In this document: positions 51,281-60,756 of the stretch, piece after piece
Position numbering within the stretch: position 1 is the stretch's first letter
How the letters are laid out: every line of letters begins with the position of its first letter
Assembly: GCF_001690275.1 (NCBI RefSeq)
Contig: NZ_LZGW01000017.1
Span: 186,001 to 250,000, forward strand
From: Gilliamella sp. WF3-4
GTDB taxonomy: Bacteria > Pseudomonadota > Gammaproteobacteria > Enterobacterales > Orbaceae
Direction: 5' to 3'
Length of the DNA stretch: 64,000 bases
The notes under the pieces: generated by a model
Told to the model about the DNA's origin: nothing
The model's database searches: none
The model's input: only the letters and a program-made list of their open reading frames with translations
Translations under genes and position numbers: made by a program

Positions 51281-52145
51281 TTTCAGGTAACTCTAAATTG
51301 GGCACGGTTGCACCATCAGGAATGGTGACATGTAATTGAATGATTCGTCGTCTGTCTGCAATGGCGACTTTAAATTGATAACCATCAATGGTAATGCTTT
51401 CACCACGTAAAGGTAATCGACCAAAATGTTGCATGACCAGCCCTCCAATGGTGTCCATTTCTTCATCACTAAAATGAGTTGCAAAAATATCATTAAAATC
51501 TTCAACGGGAGTTAGTGCTCGCACTGTGTAGACTGAGGCCGTTAAACGGCGAATATCACGATCTTCAACCTCATCATATTCATCTTCAATATCGCCTACG
51601 ATAAGCTCTAAAATATCTTCAATTGTCACAAGGCCAGAAACACCGCCAAACTCATCTATTGCCATCGCCATATGATAGCGTTGCATCCGAAATTCTTTTA
51701 ACATATGATCAACGCGTTTGCTTTCCGGAACAACAACGGTTGGTCTAAGAATTTTTTTGAGATCAAAATTATCAACACCTTGGCGAATAAAAATCAAAAG
51801 ATCTTTAGCTAATAAAATGCCTTCTATGTGATCTCTATCTTCACTAATAACAGGATAACGGGAGTGCCCATGTTCAGAAATAATATCTAAACATTCATCG
51901 AGGGTATAATTGTCTTTAATTGTGATAATTTGTGAACGGGGTATCATAATATCACGAATGCGCTGTTCGGCTATATCCATAACACCTTCAATCATATCGA
52001 GCGTATCGGGATCGATAAGTTCGTTTTCTTCCGCTTCACGAATCACTTCAATCAGTTCTTCTTTATCTTTGGGTTCCGAATTAAACAACTGACTTAACCA
52101 TAATGCAAACCCTTTTTTAGGTCTCCGGTGATTATCATCACTCAT
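51273..52145 (-). CDS. corC: CorC/YbeX CBS-domain protein
   Basis: 290 aa (E. coli 292). Two CBS domains (about 70-190, [12 protein letters not shown] and [18 protein letters not shown]) and a C-terminal transporter-associated domain. Implicated in Mg/Co efflux or ribosome-linked Mg homeostasis. Lies 100 bases after ybeY; the gap holds a 9-bp hairpin (52199-52228). Confidence 0.94.
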   Translation of the reverse strand: MSDDNHRRPKKGFALWLSQLFNSEPKDKEELIEVIREAEENELIDPDTLDMIEGVMDIAEQRIRDIMIPRSQIITIKDNYTLDECLDIISEHGHSRYPVISEDRDHIEGILLAKDLLIFIRQGVDNFDLKKILRPTVVVPESKRVDHMLKEFRMQRYHMAMAIDEFGGVSGLVTIEDILELIVGDIEDEYDEVEDRDIRRLTASVYTVRALTPVEDFNDIFATHFSDEEMDTIGGLVMQHFGRLPLRGESITIDGYQFKVAIADRRRIIQLHVTIPDGATVPNLELPENA

Positions 52146-52245
52146 TTGCTCTTTTCCTTTCTTACTTTGTTATTAATGTTGCTTATTTTATATTTGTGTT
52201 TAACTCATTCAATTGCTATTGAGTTAAACGGTTAATTGTGTGCTT

Positions 52246-52713
52246 TTATTCGTCAATAGGCTGATAAGGATCTTTAAATCCTAACTGCTGCATGATATTA
52301 ATTTCGATATTTTCCATTTCTTCGGCTTCTTCGTCAAGAATATGATCATAACCCAGCAAATGTAAACAACCATGCACAATCATATGCGCCCAGTGTGAGG
52401 TTAGTGATTTATGTTGTTGTACAGCTTCAGTTTCCACAACTTGCTTACAAATAATGAGGTCGCCCAATAAAGGAACCTCAATCTCAACGGGAGATTCAAA
52501 CGGAAAAGATAAAACATTAGTTGGTTTATCTTTATGGCGATAAGTATAATTTAACTGCTGGCTTTCTTGTTCATCAACAATACGGATAGTCAGCTCGGCG
52601 TTATCCATAAACTGAGGTAAAATAACGTCTAACCATTGCAAAATTTGTGCTTCGCTGGGTAAATTCTGTTGCTCTTTTGTAGCAATTTGTAAATCTAAAA
52701 TAATGGCGCTCAT
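52246..52713 (-). CDS. ybeY: endoribonuclease/rRNA maturation factor YbeY
   Basis: 155 aa. Zinc site H114, H118, H124 in [15 protein letters not shown]. Acts in 16S 3'-end maturation. The phoH-like ybeZ usually just upstream is absent; rlmH is there instead. Confidence 0.95.
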   Translation of the reverse strand: MSAIILDLQIATKEQQNLPSEAQILQWLDVILPQFMDNAELTIRIVDEQESQQLNYTYRHKDKPTNVLSFPFESPVEIEVPLLGDLIICKQVVETEAVQQHKSLTSHWAHMIVHGCLHLLGYDHILDEEAEEMENIEINIMQQLGFKDPYQPIDE

Positions 52714-52736
52714 CTTATTTTGTTGACCTTACGTTA

Positions 52737-53207
52737 TTATTCACGGTGATAAGGATGATTAGCGGTTAAGCTCCAAGCTCGGTAGAGGCTTTCAGCCACA
52801 ATAACACGCACTAAAGGGTGGGGAAGTGTCAAGGGCGACAGTGACCAACTCTGTTCTGCCGCTGCTTTGCAAGCTGGGGACAAGCCTTCTGGCCCACCAA
52901 TTAATAAACTCACATCACGCCCATCGACTTTCCAGCGTTCTAACTGATCGGCTAAATGGTGCGTGGTATAAGGCTTACCTGGAATATCAAGCGTTACAAT
53001 ACGATTGCTTTTACCGCAAGCACCTAGCATTGCCTCGCCTTCTTTATCTAAAATTCGGACAATATCTGCATTTTTGGTGCGTTTGCCAGCGGGGATTTCA
53101 ATAAGTTCTAAAGGCATATCTTTAGGGAATCGTGACTGATAATCACCAAAAGCAGTGGTAACCCAGTTTGGCATTTTATTGCCAACAGCAATAAGCTGTA
53201 TTTTCAC
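52737..53207 (-). CDS. rlmH: 23S rRNA m3-pseudouridine1915 methyltransferase RlmH
   Basis: 156 aa SPOUT methyltransferase. [11 protein letters not shown] and [17 protein letters not shown] form the SAM knot, and the protein ends HPYHRE as in E. coli. I set the start at GTG 53207, with GGAG eight bases upstream; the upstream ATG at 53273 would add 22 residues with no homology. It overlaps the end of rsfS? No: it begins five bases past that stop. Confidence 0.94.
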   Translation of the reverse strand: MKIQLIAVGNKMPNWVTTAFGDYQSRFPKDMPLELIEIPAGKRTKNADIVRILDKEGEAMLGACGKSNRIVTLDIPGKPYTTHHLADQLERWKVDGRDVSLLIGGPEGLSPACKAAAEQSWSLSPLTLPHPLVRVIVAESLYRAWSLTANHPYHRE

Positions 53208-53211
53208 GTAA

Positions 53212-53526
53212 TTAACTCCAAAGTTTCTCAAGTTCGTAAAGCTGGCGGCTTTCTTCTTGCATGATATGTACAATCACTGAATCCATATCAACTACAACCC
53301 AATCTGCATCACTTTTTCCTTCACTGCCTAATACCAAATGGCCTTGTTTTTTTGCTTCATCAAGCAAATGGTTGGCGATAGACGAAACATGACGGTTAGA
53401 CGTCCCCGTACAAATAATCATATAATCAGTAATGCTTGATTTACCACGGACATCAAGGGTAACAATATCTTTACCTTTTAAATCATCAATTTTATCAATA
53501 ATAAAATCTTGTAACGACTGTTGCAA
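53212..53526 (-). CDS. rsfS: ribosome silencing factor RsfS
   Basis: 104 aa. Binds L14 and blocks subunit joining in stationary phase. [29 protein letters not shown] and the C-terminus [10 protein letters not shown] match E. coli RsfS. Start TTG 53526 is preferred, with AAGAGAG six bases upstream and the expected length; ATG 53559 would add eleven residues. Operon with rlmH. Confidence 0.92.
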   Translation of the reverse strand: MQQSLQDFIIDKIDDLKGKDIVTLDVRGKSSITDYMIICTGTSNRHVSSIANHLLDEAKKQGHLVLGSEGKSDADWVVVDMDSVIVHIMQEESRQLYELEKLWS

Positions 53527-53764
53527 AATAATCTCTCTTATTAAAAAATAAAGCGTCATTATAACATATATTATTAAAAATAACGGTGATGATAAAATTT
53601 GGCGAGAAATAGTTTGTCAAACAGTTTCAGATAATCTATGCATTTCAGTAAAAAGTTCGCAACCTAGTCTACACATAAAAACACTATTGTCTTCTCTACA
53701 AAAGCAGACATTCTTACGCTAAAAAATTATTCAGGAAAACAATTGATTTTATTAGTTTTTTATT

Positions 53765-53860
53765 TTATAAAAAATAATTCCTTTTTTACCCCAAAAGACT
53801 CATGCTATGCCTTGCTTGGTGCTAGCATCTGCCCCCAACAGTTTGAGGTACTATTTTGTC
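53765..53860 (+). repeat. diverged intergenic repeat, copy A
   Basis: Similar to the minus strand of 56072-56162. Shared landmarks in order: TTATAAAA, TTTTTACCC, a 50-base middle differing mainly by transitions, CCAACAG, AGGT, CTATTT, GTC. The two copies bound the ankyrin/relic island. The plus-strand ORF 53807-54079 runs through it and is not a real gene. Confidence 0.45.
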
Positions 53861-53926
53861 TGGGGAAAATTAGCGACAATGGCGACGCAAATTCTTATGA
53901 AAAAATTTGAACATCTGATCATTGCT

Positions 53927-55012
53927 TTACATATCATCATATACCCCATCTATTATATTATTGATATGTTTTTCTGGGTGCTTAATAAATTCTTTCCAAG
54001 AACAAATTTTAGCAAATATTTGATGCTCAGGATCGATATAGCAAATTGCCTTTTCTGCTGGAGACCAAACAATGTATAGCTCATAACCGTCAACTTCTTC
54101 TATCAAAGAAATTAGTTTTTTCCTTTTCCATTTCATCTCTAGCAAATCGATAAAATGATAAAAAGTCATGTATTTTGAATAACAATCTTTTCCTGAAAAA
54201 TGAATTTTACCTGGCGATGTTTTAAGATATGTCAACATATCCGCAGGCATTTTATAGCTTTTTAGGCGCTTTAGTTTTTCTTGCTCATTATGCCATTCAA
54301 TTGGCTCTAATGATTTTAGCAATTGCATCAAATTTGTATTTTTATTCGTTGCAGCAAGAGAATATGGGCGATCACCATATTTATCAGTAATGGTAATATC
54401 GGCTCCACATTTTATAAGATATTCGGCAAGTTCGGTGTGATCGTGTCTGACCGCTTCTATCAACGGTGTTGGAAAATAAGGGAAAACCATATCGGGTTGA
54501 TGATAATTAACATCGGCTCCCATTTCTATCCACATTTTTGTTTCTTCTATGTTTCCATCTGATGCGCTGGACCTAAGCGCAGCACCGCCATATTGTTTTA
54601 CCGTTACTCCGTATTGCTCAAATAGCGCTATATTTTCATAATTTTTCCCGTAATGAATGCGGATTAATATTTCCGAATATTTTTTTAGGGGAAGAAAATC
54701 AAGCGCATTATTTTTTAGCAAAAGATCTATAATTTTACCATCGCTATATTGTGCTGCCTTTTCGATAATGGTAAAACCACCGATATCCAAAGACACTTTA
54801 TTTTCTAATAACCACTTAAAAACAGTAAAATTATTTGTGACAACAGCAAGCTCCAAAGGTGTTATATCTGTATATTCACCAAGGTGGATTTTTTCATTTA
54901 TATCCCAGTTGGCATCATATAAACTTTGCATTTTTTCGATATTTGTTTCATATATGGCAACAGCTGGTTCAGGCATTGTTTCAAAGTTGCCAATGTGTTT
55001 TATGTTGTACAT
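53927..55012 (-). CDS. ankyrin-repeat protein of unknown function
   Basis: 361 aa, no signal peptide. At least four ankyrin-type units: around 50-78 (TPLELAVVTNNFTVFKWLLE), 80-105, 147-175 (SSASDGNIEETKMWIEMGAD) and 187-222 (TPLIEAVRHDHTELAEYLI). A C-terminal 130-residue domain follows, rich in aromatics and charge (GYELYIVWSPAEKAICYID, SWKEFIKHPEKHI), which I do not recognise. It faintly recalls SUKH-type immunity domains; that is a guess. Ankyrin proteins of this size often sit in immunity or interaction loci. It stands next to a 122-aa unknown and a dead gene. Confidence 0.7.
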   Translation of the reverse strand: MYNIKHIGNFETMPEPAVAIYETNIEKMQSLYDANWDINEKIHLGEYTDITPLELAVVTNNFTVFKWLLENKVSLDIGGFTIIEKAAQYSDGKIIDLLLKNNALDFLPLKKYSEILIRIHYGKNYENIALFEQYGVTVKQYGGAALRSSASDGNIEETKMWIEMGADVNYHQPDMVFPYFPTPLIEAVRHDHTELAEYLIKCGADITITDKYGDRPYSLAATNKNTNLMQLLKSLEPIEWHNEQEKLKRLKSYKMPADMLTYLKTSPGKIHFSGKDCYSKYMTFYHFIDLLEMKWKRKKLISLIEEVDGYELYIVWSPAEKAICYIDPEHQIFAKICSWKEFIKHPEKHINNIIDGVYDDM

Positions 55013-55165
55013 TTATAATCCTGTTTCATATTGTAAAAATACTTATTATTATATATATTTTCTGAATTTAGCTAAATTAAAACAGTAAATTAAACAAAAC
55101 ATTCTATTTTTTACTGTACTTTTAGAACACATTATAGTGCCAGATTTTTTAAGGAATTTTCCCAA

Positions 55166-55534
55166 ATGAATAATAACAAACTTAATGAAATTAACCATTA
55201 TTTATCGGATCCAATCAACTTTGATTTTTTAAAAGCATTAAATGCAGACCAAGCATTAGATCTAAGAGATGAACCTGAGTTTGATAATCAATGGATGAAT
55301 AGCTTTAATACCTTAAACAAAAAAAGTTTTAAAAAGGACGAAATCGAACTTATTAATATATTAAGAGAAAAAGCATTCAAACTGTCTTTTCAACTAATTA
55401 ATCATTTTGAAATTGCGTCTCAAATATCTGACGATATAGAACTAATAGCGAAAAGTTTTCTTGCTCAAGAATATAATAACTGGGCAATTACGCACTTATG
55501 GTCGGCTTATAAAAACAAAGAATTTCCAGTATAA
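55166..55534 (+). CDS. hypothetical protein, 122 aa
   Basis: Acidic, helix-rich, no membrane segment and no signal. Contains NADQALDLRDEPEFDNQWM and KAFKLSFQLINHFEIASQI. AAGGAA about ten bases before the ATG. No family recognised. Divergent from the ankyrin gene over 153 bases. Size and surroundings suit an immunity-type protein, but nothing in the sequence proves it. Confidence 0.6.
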   Translation: MNNNKLNEINHYLSDPINFDFLKALNADQALDLRDEPEFDNQWMNSFNTLNKKSFKKDEIELINILREKAFKLSFQLINHFEIASQISDDIELIAKSFLAQEYNNWAITHLWSAYKNKEFPV

Positions 55535-55589
55535 ATAGCCCAACGCCTAACAAAACAAACAAAAACAAAACGATAATAGGCATATTTTT

Positions 55590-56038
55590 ATGGGCAAGAA
55601 ACAATTAATTATTGATGAACAAAAATACCCAATCGCATGGCGATTTAACGCTAAAGATTGCTTGCTATCGCTTGATGAAAAGAGAAAAATTACTTACCTT
55701 CATTTAGGAGAATCAGCTTAGAAGAATTCAATCACTTTTGGAACGTAACATTTCCATTTAACCACTTAACCCCAATGCCCCATCCTTTTGTTCTGTTATA
55801 GAAAAAACGAATTTAGACTTTAATGCCCCCAAAAAACTCGTTATTTTTTAACAACAAACTCACCGATACCGCATTAATTTTTTCGGCAAACAAGCAAGCG
55901 CCATTGTTCCAGCGAATATTTTTATAAGATTCTAGAAAGACTTTTTCTACCCTAATGATGAAACAAGCATTCTTTTAATAACAATAAAAATAAAATCATT
56001 TTTTCTTATGAAGGCACCTCTTTTTATGCAGAGATCTT
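55590..56038 (+). pseudogene. frameshifted relic of a ~130-residue gene
   Basis: A 43-codon ORF from ATG 55590 (IAWRFNAKDCLLSLDEKRK) loses frame near 55710, but the next frame continues with ISLEEFNHFWNVTFPFNHL to 55799. A third frame gives IEKTNLDFNAPKKLVIF, a T6 run shifts to NNKLTDTALIFSANKQAP, and a last piece gives FFYPNDETSILL. In order these look like one protein broken by at least three indels and one stop. Family unknown. Confidence 0.5.
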
Positions 56039-56071
56039 AAATGGATAAAAGGCCGAAAAAGGTTGAATTAC

Positions 56072-56162
56072 GACAAATAGCACCTTACCTGTTGGTGGCA
56101 TATTCTGGGGCTGAGTAAGTATGGCGTTAGGTTTGTTGGGTAAAAATCGGTGATTTTTATAA
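56072..56162 (-). repeat. diverged intergenic repeat, copy B
   Basis: Inverted relative to copy A at 53765-53860 and sharing the same ordered landmarks, including CCAACAG and AGGT-CTATTT. The 81-codon minus-strand ORF 56024-56269 spans it and is probably not a gene. Confidence 0.45.
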
Positions 56163-56396
56163 AAAACAAAAAATAAAAACTTCAATAAAATCAATGGGTT
56201 TTCTGACTTGTTTTTAAGTGCAAAAATGCCCCATTTTTCACGCTCTTTCGTGTTTATAATTTTATTCAAAATTATTTAATAACATAATGATTTTATTTGT
56301 ATTAATTCAATAAAGTTTGCGTGTGCTTTAATCTATTTAATCAAATCGTGTTTAATTATTAGGAATCTTCTTGAATAAGTCTTTAAAATTTGATAG

Positions 56397-57443
<1,047 letters not shown>

Positions 57444-57461
57444 TTAGCATTTAACTTGGTT

Positions 57462-57488
57462 AAAAAGCGACTTTTGGGTCGCTTTTTT
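57462..57488 (+). terminator. gapA terminator
   Basis: AAAAAGCGAC and GTCGCTTTTT around a six-base loop, ending in seven T, 18 bases after the gapA stop. Confidence 0.9.
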
Positions 57489-57521
57489 TATGCTAAATTT
57501 TGAGTAATTTTAGATTTATTT

Positions 57522-57558
57522 GGCATAAAAAACGCCCACCTTTTAAGGTGAGCGTTTT
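57522..57558 (-). terminator. terminator of the cold-shock gene
   Basis: On the minus strand AAAACGCTCACCTT pairs with AAGGTGGGCGTTTT (one G-U) around two bases, followed by TTTTTT. 30 bases past the csp stop; back to back with the gapA terminator. Confidence 0.88.
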
Positions 57559-57588
57559 GCTAGTATGGAAATAAATTAGTTAGATAAA

Positions 57589-57798
57589 CTAAATAACAAC
57601 AACTTCAGCTGCTGCTGGTCCACGAGGGCTATCTTGGATCGCAAATTCAACTTGTTGCCCTTCAGCTAAGGTTTTAAAGCCATCACCTGAAATAGCAGAA
57701 AAATGAACGAATACATCTTTGCTTCCATCCGCAGGAGTTATAAAACCAAAACCCTTACTTTCGTTAAACCATTTTACTTGGCCTGTTTTTTTATTCAT
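57589..57798 (-). CDS. CspA-family cold-shock RNA chaperone
   Basis: 69 aa. RNP1 KGFGFI at 15-20 and RNP2 VFVHF at 29-33. Closest in form to CspC/CspE ([19 protein letters not shown]), the constitutively expressed members, but I cannot separate them. A long upstream region without a gene suggests a structured 5' leader. Confidence 0.94.
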   Translation of the reverse strand: MNKKTGQVKWFNESKGFGFITPADGSKDVFVHFSAISGDGFKTLAEGQQVEFAIQDSPRGPAAAEVVVI

Positions 57799-58117
57799 TT
57801 ACTAGACATCCTAACAATAATTAATAATTAGCCTTTTAGGCTCGTATGGGCTTTAACACTGTATTAATTATGTAACTCAAAACCATGATAAAGCTATCAA
57901 AATTACATTATTAAAGTTAATTGATTTCATAATTTCAACGTTGTTGTTTACCCAGTGCTATTACCGCATAAATTATAATCAAAAGCAAGATGTTAATAAT
58001 AATTTTTTTTCTTAGAACATGGTTTTTTCTTAAATTTTTAGATAATTACTTAGAAATTGATAAAAGACAAATTATTGCATGATTCAAGCGCTGAAATTAC
58101 TTCAAAAGTTGGCGTAT
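57799..58117. other. long upstream region of the cold-shock gene
   Basis: No gene. A short AGCCT/AGGCT hairpin sits near 57829-57842, just upstream of the csp ribosome site. The rest is AT-rich; a cold-shock mRNA leader of 150 bases or more would fit here, but I cannot place its promoter. Confidence 0.4.
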
Positions 58118-58156
58118 TATAAAATAAAAAGCCATAAAATATTATTTTATGGCTTT
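58118..58156 (-). terminator. ppa terminator
   Basis: Perfect 13-bp arms AAAGCCATAAAAT and ATTTTATGGCTTT with a three-base loop. On the minus strand the last arm runs into TTTTTATTTTAT. 32 bases past the ppa stop. The plus-strand ORF 58079-58315 crosses it and is spurious. Confidence 0.88.
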
Positions 58157-58187
58157 GGATTAACAGTGACTTTTTTGTTATTCAATT

Positions 58188-58718
58188 TTATTTGTTTTTT
58201 GCTCGTTCAAATGACTCAAGTATTTCTTTACGAGCGGCATCGGCATTGTCCCAACCGTCAACTTTTACCCATTTACCTTTTTCTAACGCTTTGTATTGCT
58301 CAAAAAAGTGTTTGATTTGTGATTTAAGTAGTTCAGGTAAATCATCAACATCTTTAATGTGATCATATTCTTTTGACAGTTTAGTATGAGGTACAGCAAC
58401 AAGTTTTGCATCTTGGCCTGCTTCGTCTGTCATTTTTAATACACCAACAGGTCGACAACGAATCACTGAGCCTGGTTGTAATGGATATGGTGTTGGGACT
58501 AAGACATCAACAGGATCACCATCTAATGATAATGTATTATTGATATAACCATAGTTGCATGGGTAAAACATCGCTGTTGCCATAAAACGGTCAACAAATA
58601 CAGCACCAGTATCTTTATCGACTTCATATTTTATTGGATCAGCATTAGCCGGAATTTCAATCACAACGTAAATATCATCAGGTAATTCTTTACCAGCAGG
58701 TACATTTAAAAGTCCCAT
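58188..58718 (-). CDS. ppa: inorganic pyrophosphatase
   Basis: 176 aa, same length as E. coli Ppa. Metal-binding aspartates D66, D68 and D71 in DGDPVDVL. Also YPCNYGYI and KWVKVDGW. Cytosolic, hydrolyses PPi from biosynthesis. Single gene with its own terminator. Confidence 0.97.
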   Translation of the reverse strand: MGLLNVPAGKELPDDIYVVIEIPANADPIKYEVDKDTGAVFVDRFMATAMFYPCNYGYINNTLSLDGDPVDVLVPTPYPLQPGSVIRCRPVGVLKMTDEAGQDAKLVAVPHTKLSKEYDHIKDVDDLPELLKSQIKHFFEQYKALEKGKWVKVDGWDNADAARKEILESFERAKNK

Positions 58719-58782
58719 TTTTGTATCCTCTATCTAAGTTAGTATAGTGTTTGTTAATAACAGTAAGCGCACATTATAAAGA

Positions 58783-59319
58783 TTATTCTGTATCGCTCAA
58801 TTCTTTTAAATATTGAAAAATTTGCCTTGCCGTTTTGGTAGGTTTATTGGCTTCTTGCTCTTTTTTGGCTAAACGCGCTAAGGTGCGTAGTTGCTGGCGA
58901 TTGGCTGTTGGATATATGCTCATGATAGTTTCCGCATCGCCTGTCGCAATCAGGTCATCTCGTAGTTTTTCGAGTTTATGAAATAAAGAAATTTGTTGAT
59001 TGTGACGATTTTTGAGCTTATCAAGGGCTTGGCTAATGGGATCAATATCTCGGCTACGTAGTAGCTTGCCAATGTATTGGATTTGTCTGCGATACCCTTC
59101 TTTTTTTATTTTCTGAGCAAGTTCAATAGCATAAATAAGATCTTCATCGAGAGGAATTTTTTCCAGTTCGTTTTTGCTTAAATTAACAAGCTCAACACCT
59201 AATTTTTTTAGCGCTTCCGCATCACGTTTGATTTCGCTTTTACTAACGTAAATGATTTCATCGTCTTGGGTGTCAATAGCAAAGTTGGGTTCTAAATTTG
59301 TCTCTTGATTATGATTCAT
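58783..59319 (-). CDS. darP: ribosome biogenesis factor DarP (YjgA)
   Basis: 178 aa DUF615 protein. [18 protein letters not shown] at the N-terminus and [19 protein letters not shown] near the C-terminus. Assists 50S assembly. Divergent from pmbA, as in E. coli. Confidence 0.93.
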   Translation of the reverse strand: MNHNQETNLEPNFAIDTQDDEIIYVSKSEIKRDAEALKKLGVELVNLSKNELEKIPLDEDLIYAIELAQKIKKEGYRRQIQYIGKLLRSRDIDPISQALDKLKNRHNQQISLFHKLEKLRDDLIATGDAETIMSIYPTANRQQLRTLARLAKKEQEANKPTKTARQIFQYLKELSDTE

Positions 59320-59395
59320 GTTATTTCTTTTGTTAACTAATATTCAATTCTAGCTTATTATAACGTATCACTAGCAGAATTGTAGAAAATAATAA

Positions 59396-60748
59396 ATGAG
59401 TATTGAACAAATTAAAAAAGAAGCGATAAACCAGAAAGAAAATTTATCAGCTATTGTCGCTAATGCTATTAAGCAAGCAAAGTCACGAGTGGATGCCGTT
59501 GAAGTATCGATTAATCAATCAACGGGTATTAGTGTTAGCACCCGAATGGGGGATACCGAAAATGTTGAATTTAATAGTGATGGAGCTTTATCCATTACTG
59601 TTTATCAAAACCAACGTAAAGGCAGTGCATCAACCAATGATTTATCCCCTTCGGCGATTTTGCAAACGGTGGATATGGCGATTAATATTATGCAATATAC
59701 ATCGCCCGATCCTTGTTCTGGTTTGGGCGATGTAAGCCAAATGGCATTTAATCCTCCTGATTTGGATTTATTTTATCCAAGTGATTTAAATGTCGATAAT
59801 GCCATTGAACAGGCAAAGCAAGCTGAATTAACCGCGCTCAATCATTCAAAACTAATTAGCACTGATGGTGGTTATTTTAGTAGCCGATATGGTGTTTATG
59901 TTTATGGTAATAGTTTAGGAATGCTACAAGGTTATTGTGCAAGTTCACATTCGCTTTCATGTTCAGTTATTGCCGAACAAGCAGGACAGATGGAAAGCAA
60001 TTATGCTTATACCTCATCACGTGATTTCAGTGAATTAAAATCAGCAAGTTGGGTGGGTACGCAAGCAGCTGACAGAGCAATATCGCATTTAGGTGCTAAG
60101 CAAATCGCAACCATGCAAGCTCCAGTACTGTTTAGTGCTGAAGTTGCTGTTGGGCTTATTAGGCATTTAGTCAGTGCCATCAGTGGTGGCGCAATCTATC
60201 GTAAATCCTCATTTTTATTAGACTCTGTTGGGCAGGCTATTTTTCCTAAATGGCTGACTATTTATGAAGATCCTTATATTTTAAAAGGTATTGGCTCTTC
60301 GCCTTTTGATAGTGAGGGTACAAAAACAGTTAAGCGTAATATTGTTGAGCAAGGCGTGTTGCAAACTTATTTATTAAGTAATTATTCAGCGCGTAAATTG
60401 GGTTTAACATCAACAGGTCATGCTGGTGGGATTCATAATTGGCTTATCTCGCCTAGCCAAACTCATGCTAGCTTTGATGATATGCTTAAAAAACTGGATA
60501 AAGGCGTTGTCGTTACTTCGTTAATGGGACAAGGTGTTAATAGTGTAACTGGCGATTATTCACGCGGAGCCACTGGATTTTGGGTTGAAAATGGGCAAAT
60601 CCAATATCCTGTTAGCGAAATTACGATTGCCGGCAATCTTAAAGATATGTATAAAAACATTGTGGCAATAGGTAATGATGTCGAAACGAGAACTAATATT
60701 CAATGTGGTTCGATTTTGATTGATGATATGAGCATAGCTGGAAAATAA
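59396..60748 (+). CDS. pmbA: metalloprotease PmbA (TldE)
   Basis: 450 aa, non-catalytic partner of TldD in the protease that matures microcins and degrades CcdA. RKSSFLLDSVGQAIFP and GHAGGIHNWLI are present; the protein ends NIQCGSILIDDMSIAGK. No HExxxH motif, as expected for TldE. Only nine bases before the SulP gene. Confidence 0.94.
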   Translation: MSIEQIKKEAINQKENLSAIVANAIKQAKSRVDAVEVSINQSTGISVSTRMGDTENVEFNSDGALSITVYQNQRKGSASTNDLSPSAILQTVDMAINIMQYTSPDPCSGLGDVSQMAFNPPDLDLFYPSDLNVDNAIEQAKQAELTALNHSKLISTDGGYFSSRYGVYVYGNSLGMLQGYCASSHSLSCSVIAEQAGQMESNYAYTSSRDFSELKSASWVGTQAADRAISHLGAKQIATMQAPVLFSAEVAVGLIRHLVSAISGGAIYRKSSFLLDSVGQAIFPKWLTIYEDPYILKGIGSSPFDSEGTKTVKRNIVEQGVLQTYLLSNYSARKLGLTSTGHAGGIHNWLISPSQTHASFDDMLKKLDKGVVVTSLMGQGVNSVTGDYSRGATGFWVENGQIQYPVSEITIAGNLKDMYKNIVAIGNDVETRTNIQCGSILIDDMSIAGK

Positions 60749-60756
60749 GGATTAGT

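Noticed and set aside
53807-54079. 90-codon plus-strand ORF.
   Set aside because: Half lies in the repeat copy A and half is antisense to the ankyrin gene; no ribosome site.
56024-56269. 81-codon minus-strand ORF.
   Set aside because: It spans repeat copy B and its composition changes at the repeat edge; no sign of a gene.
58079-58315. 78-codon plus-strand ORF.
   Set aside because: Crosses the ppa terminator and runs antisense into ppa.
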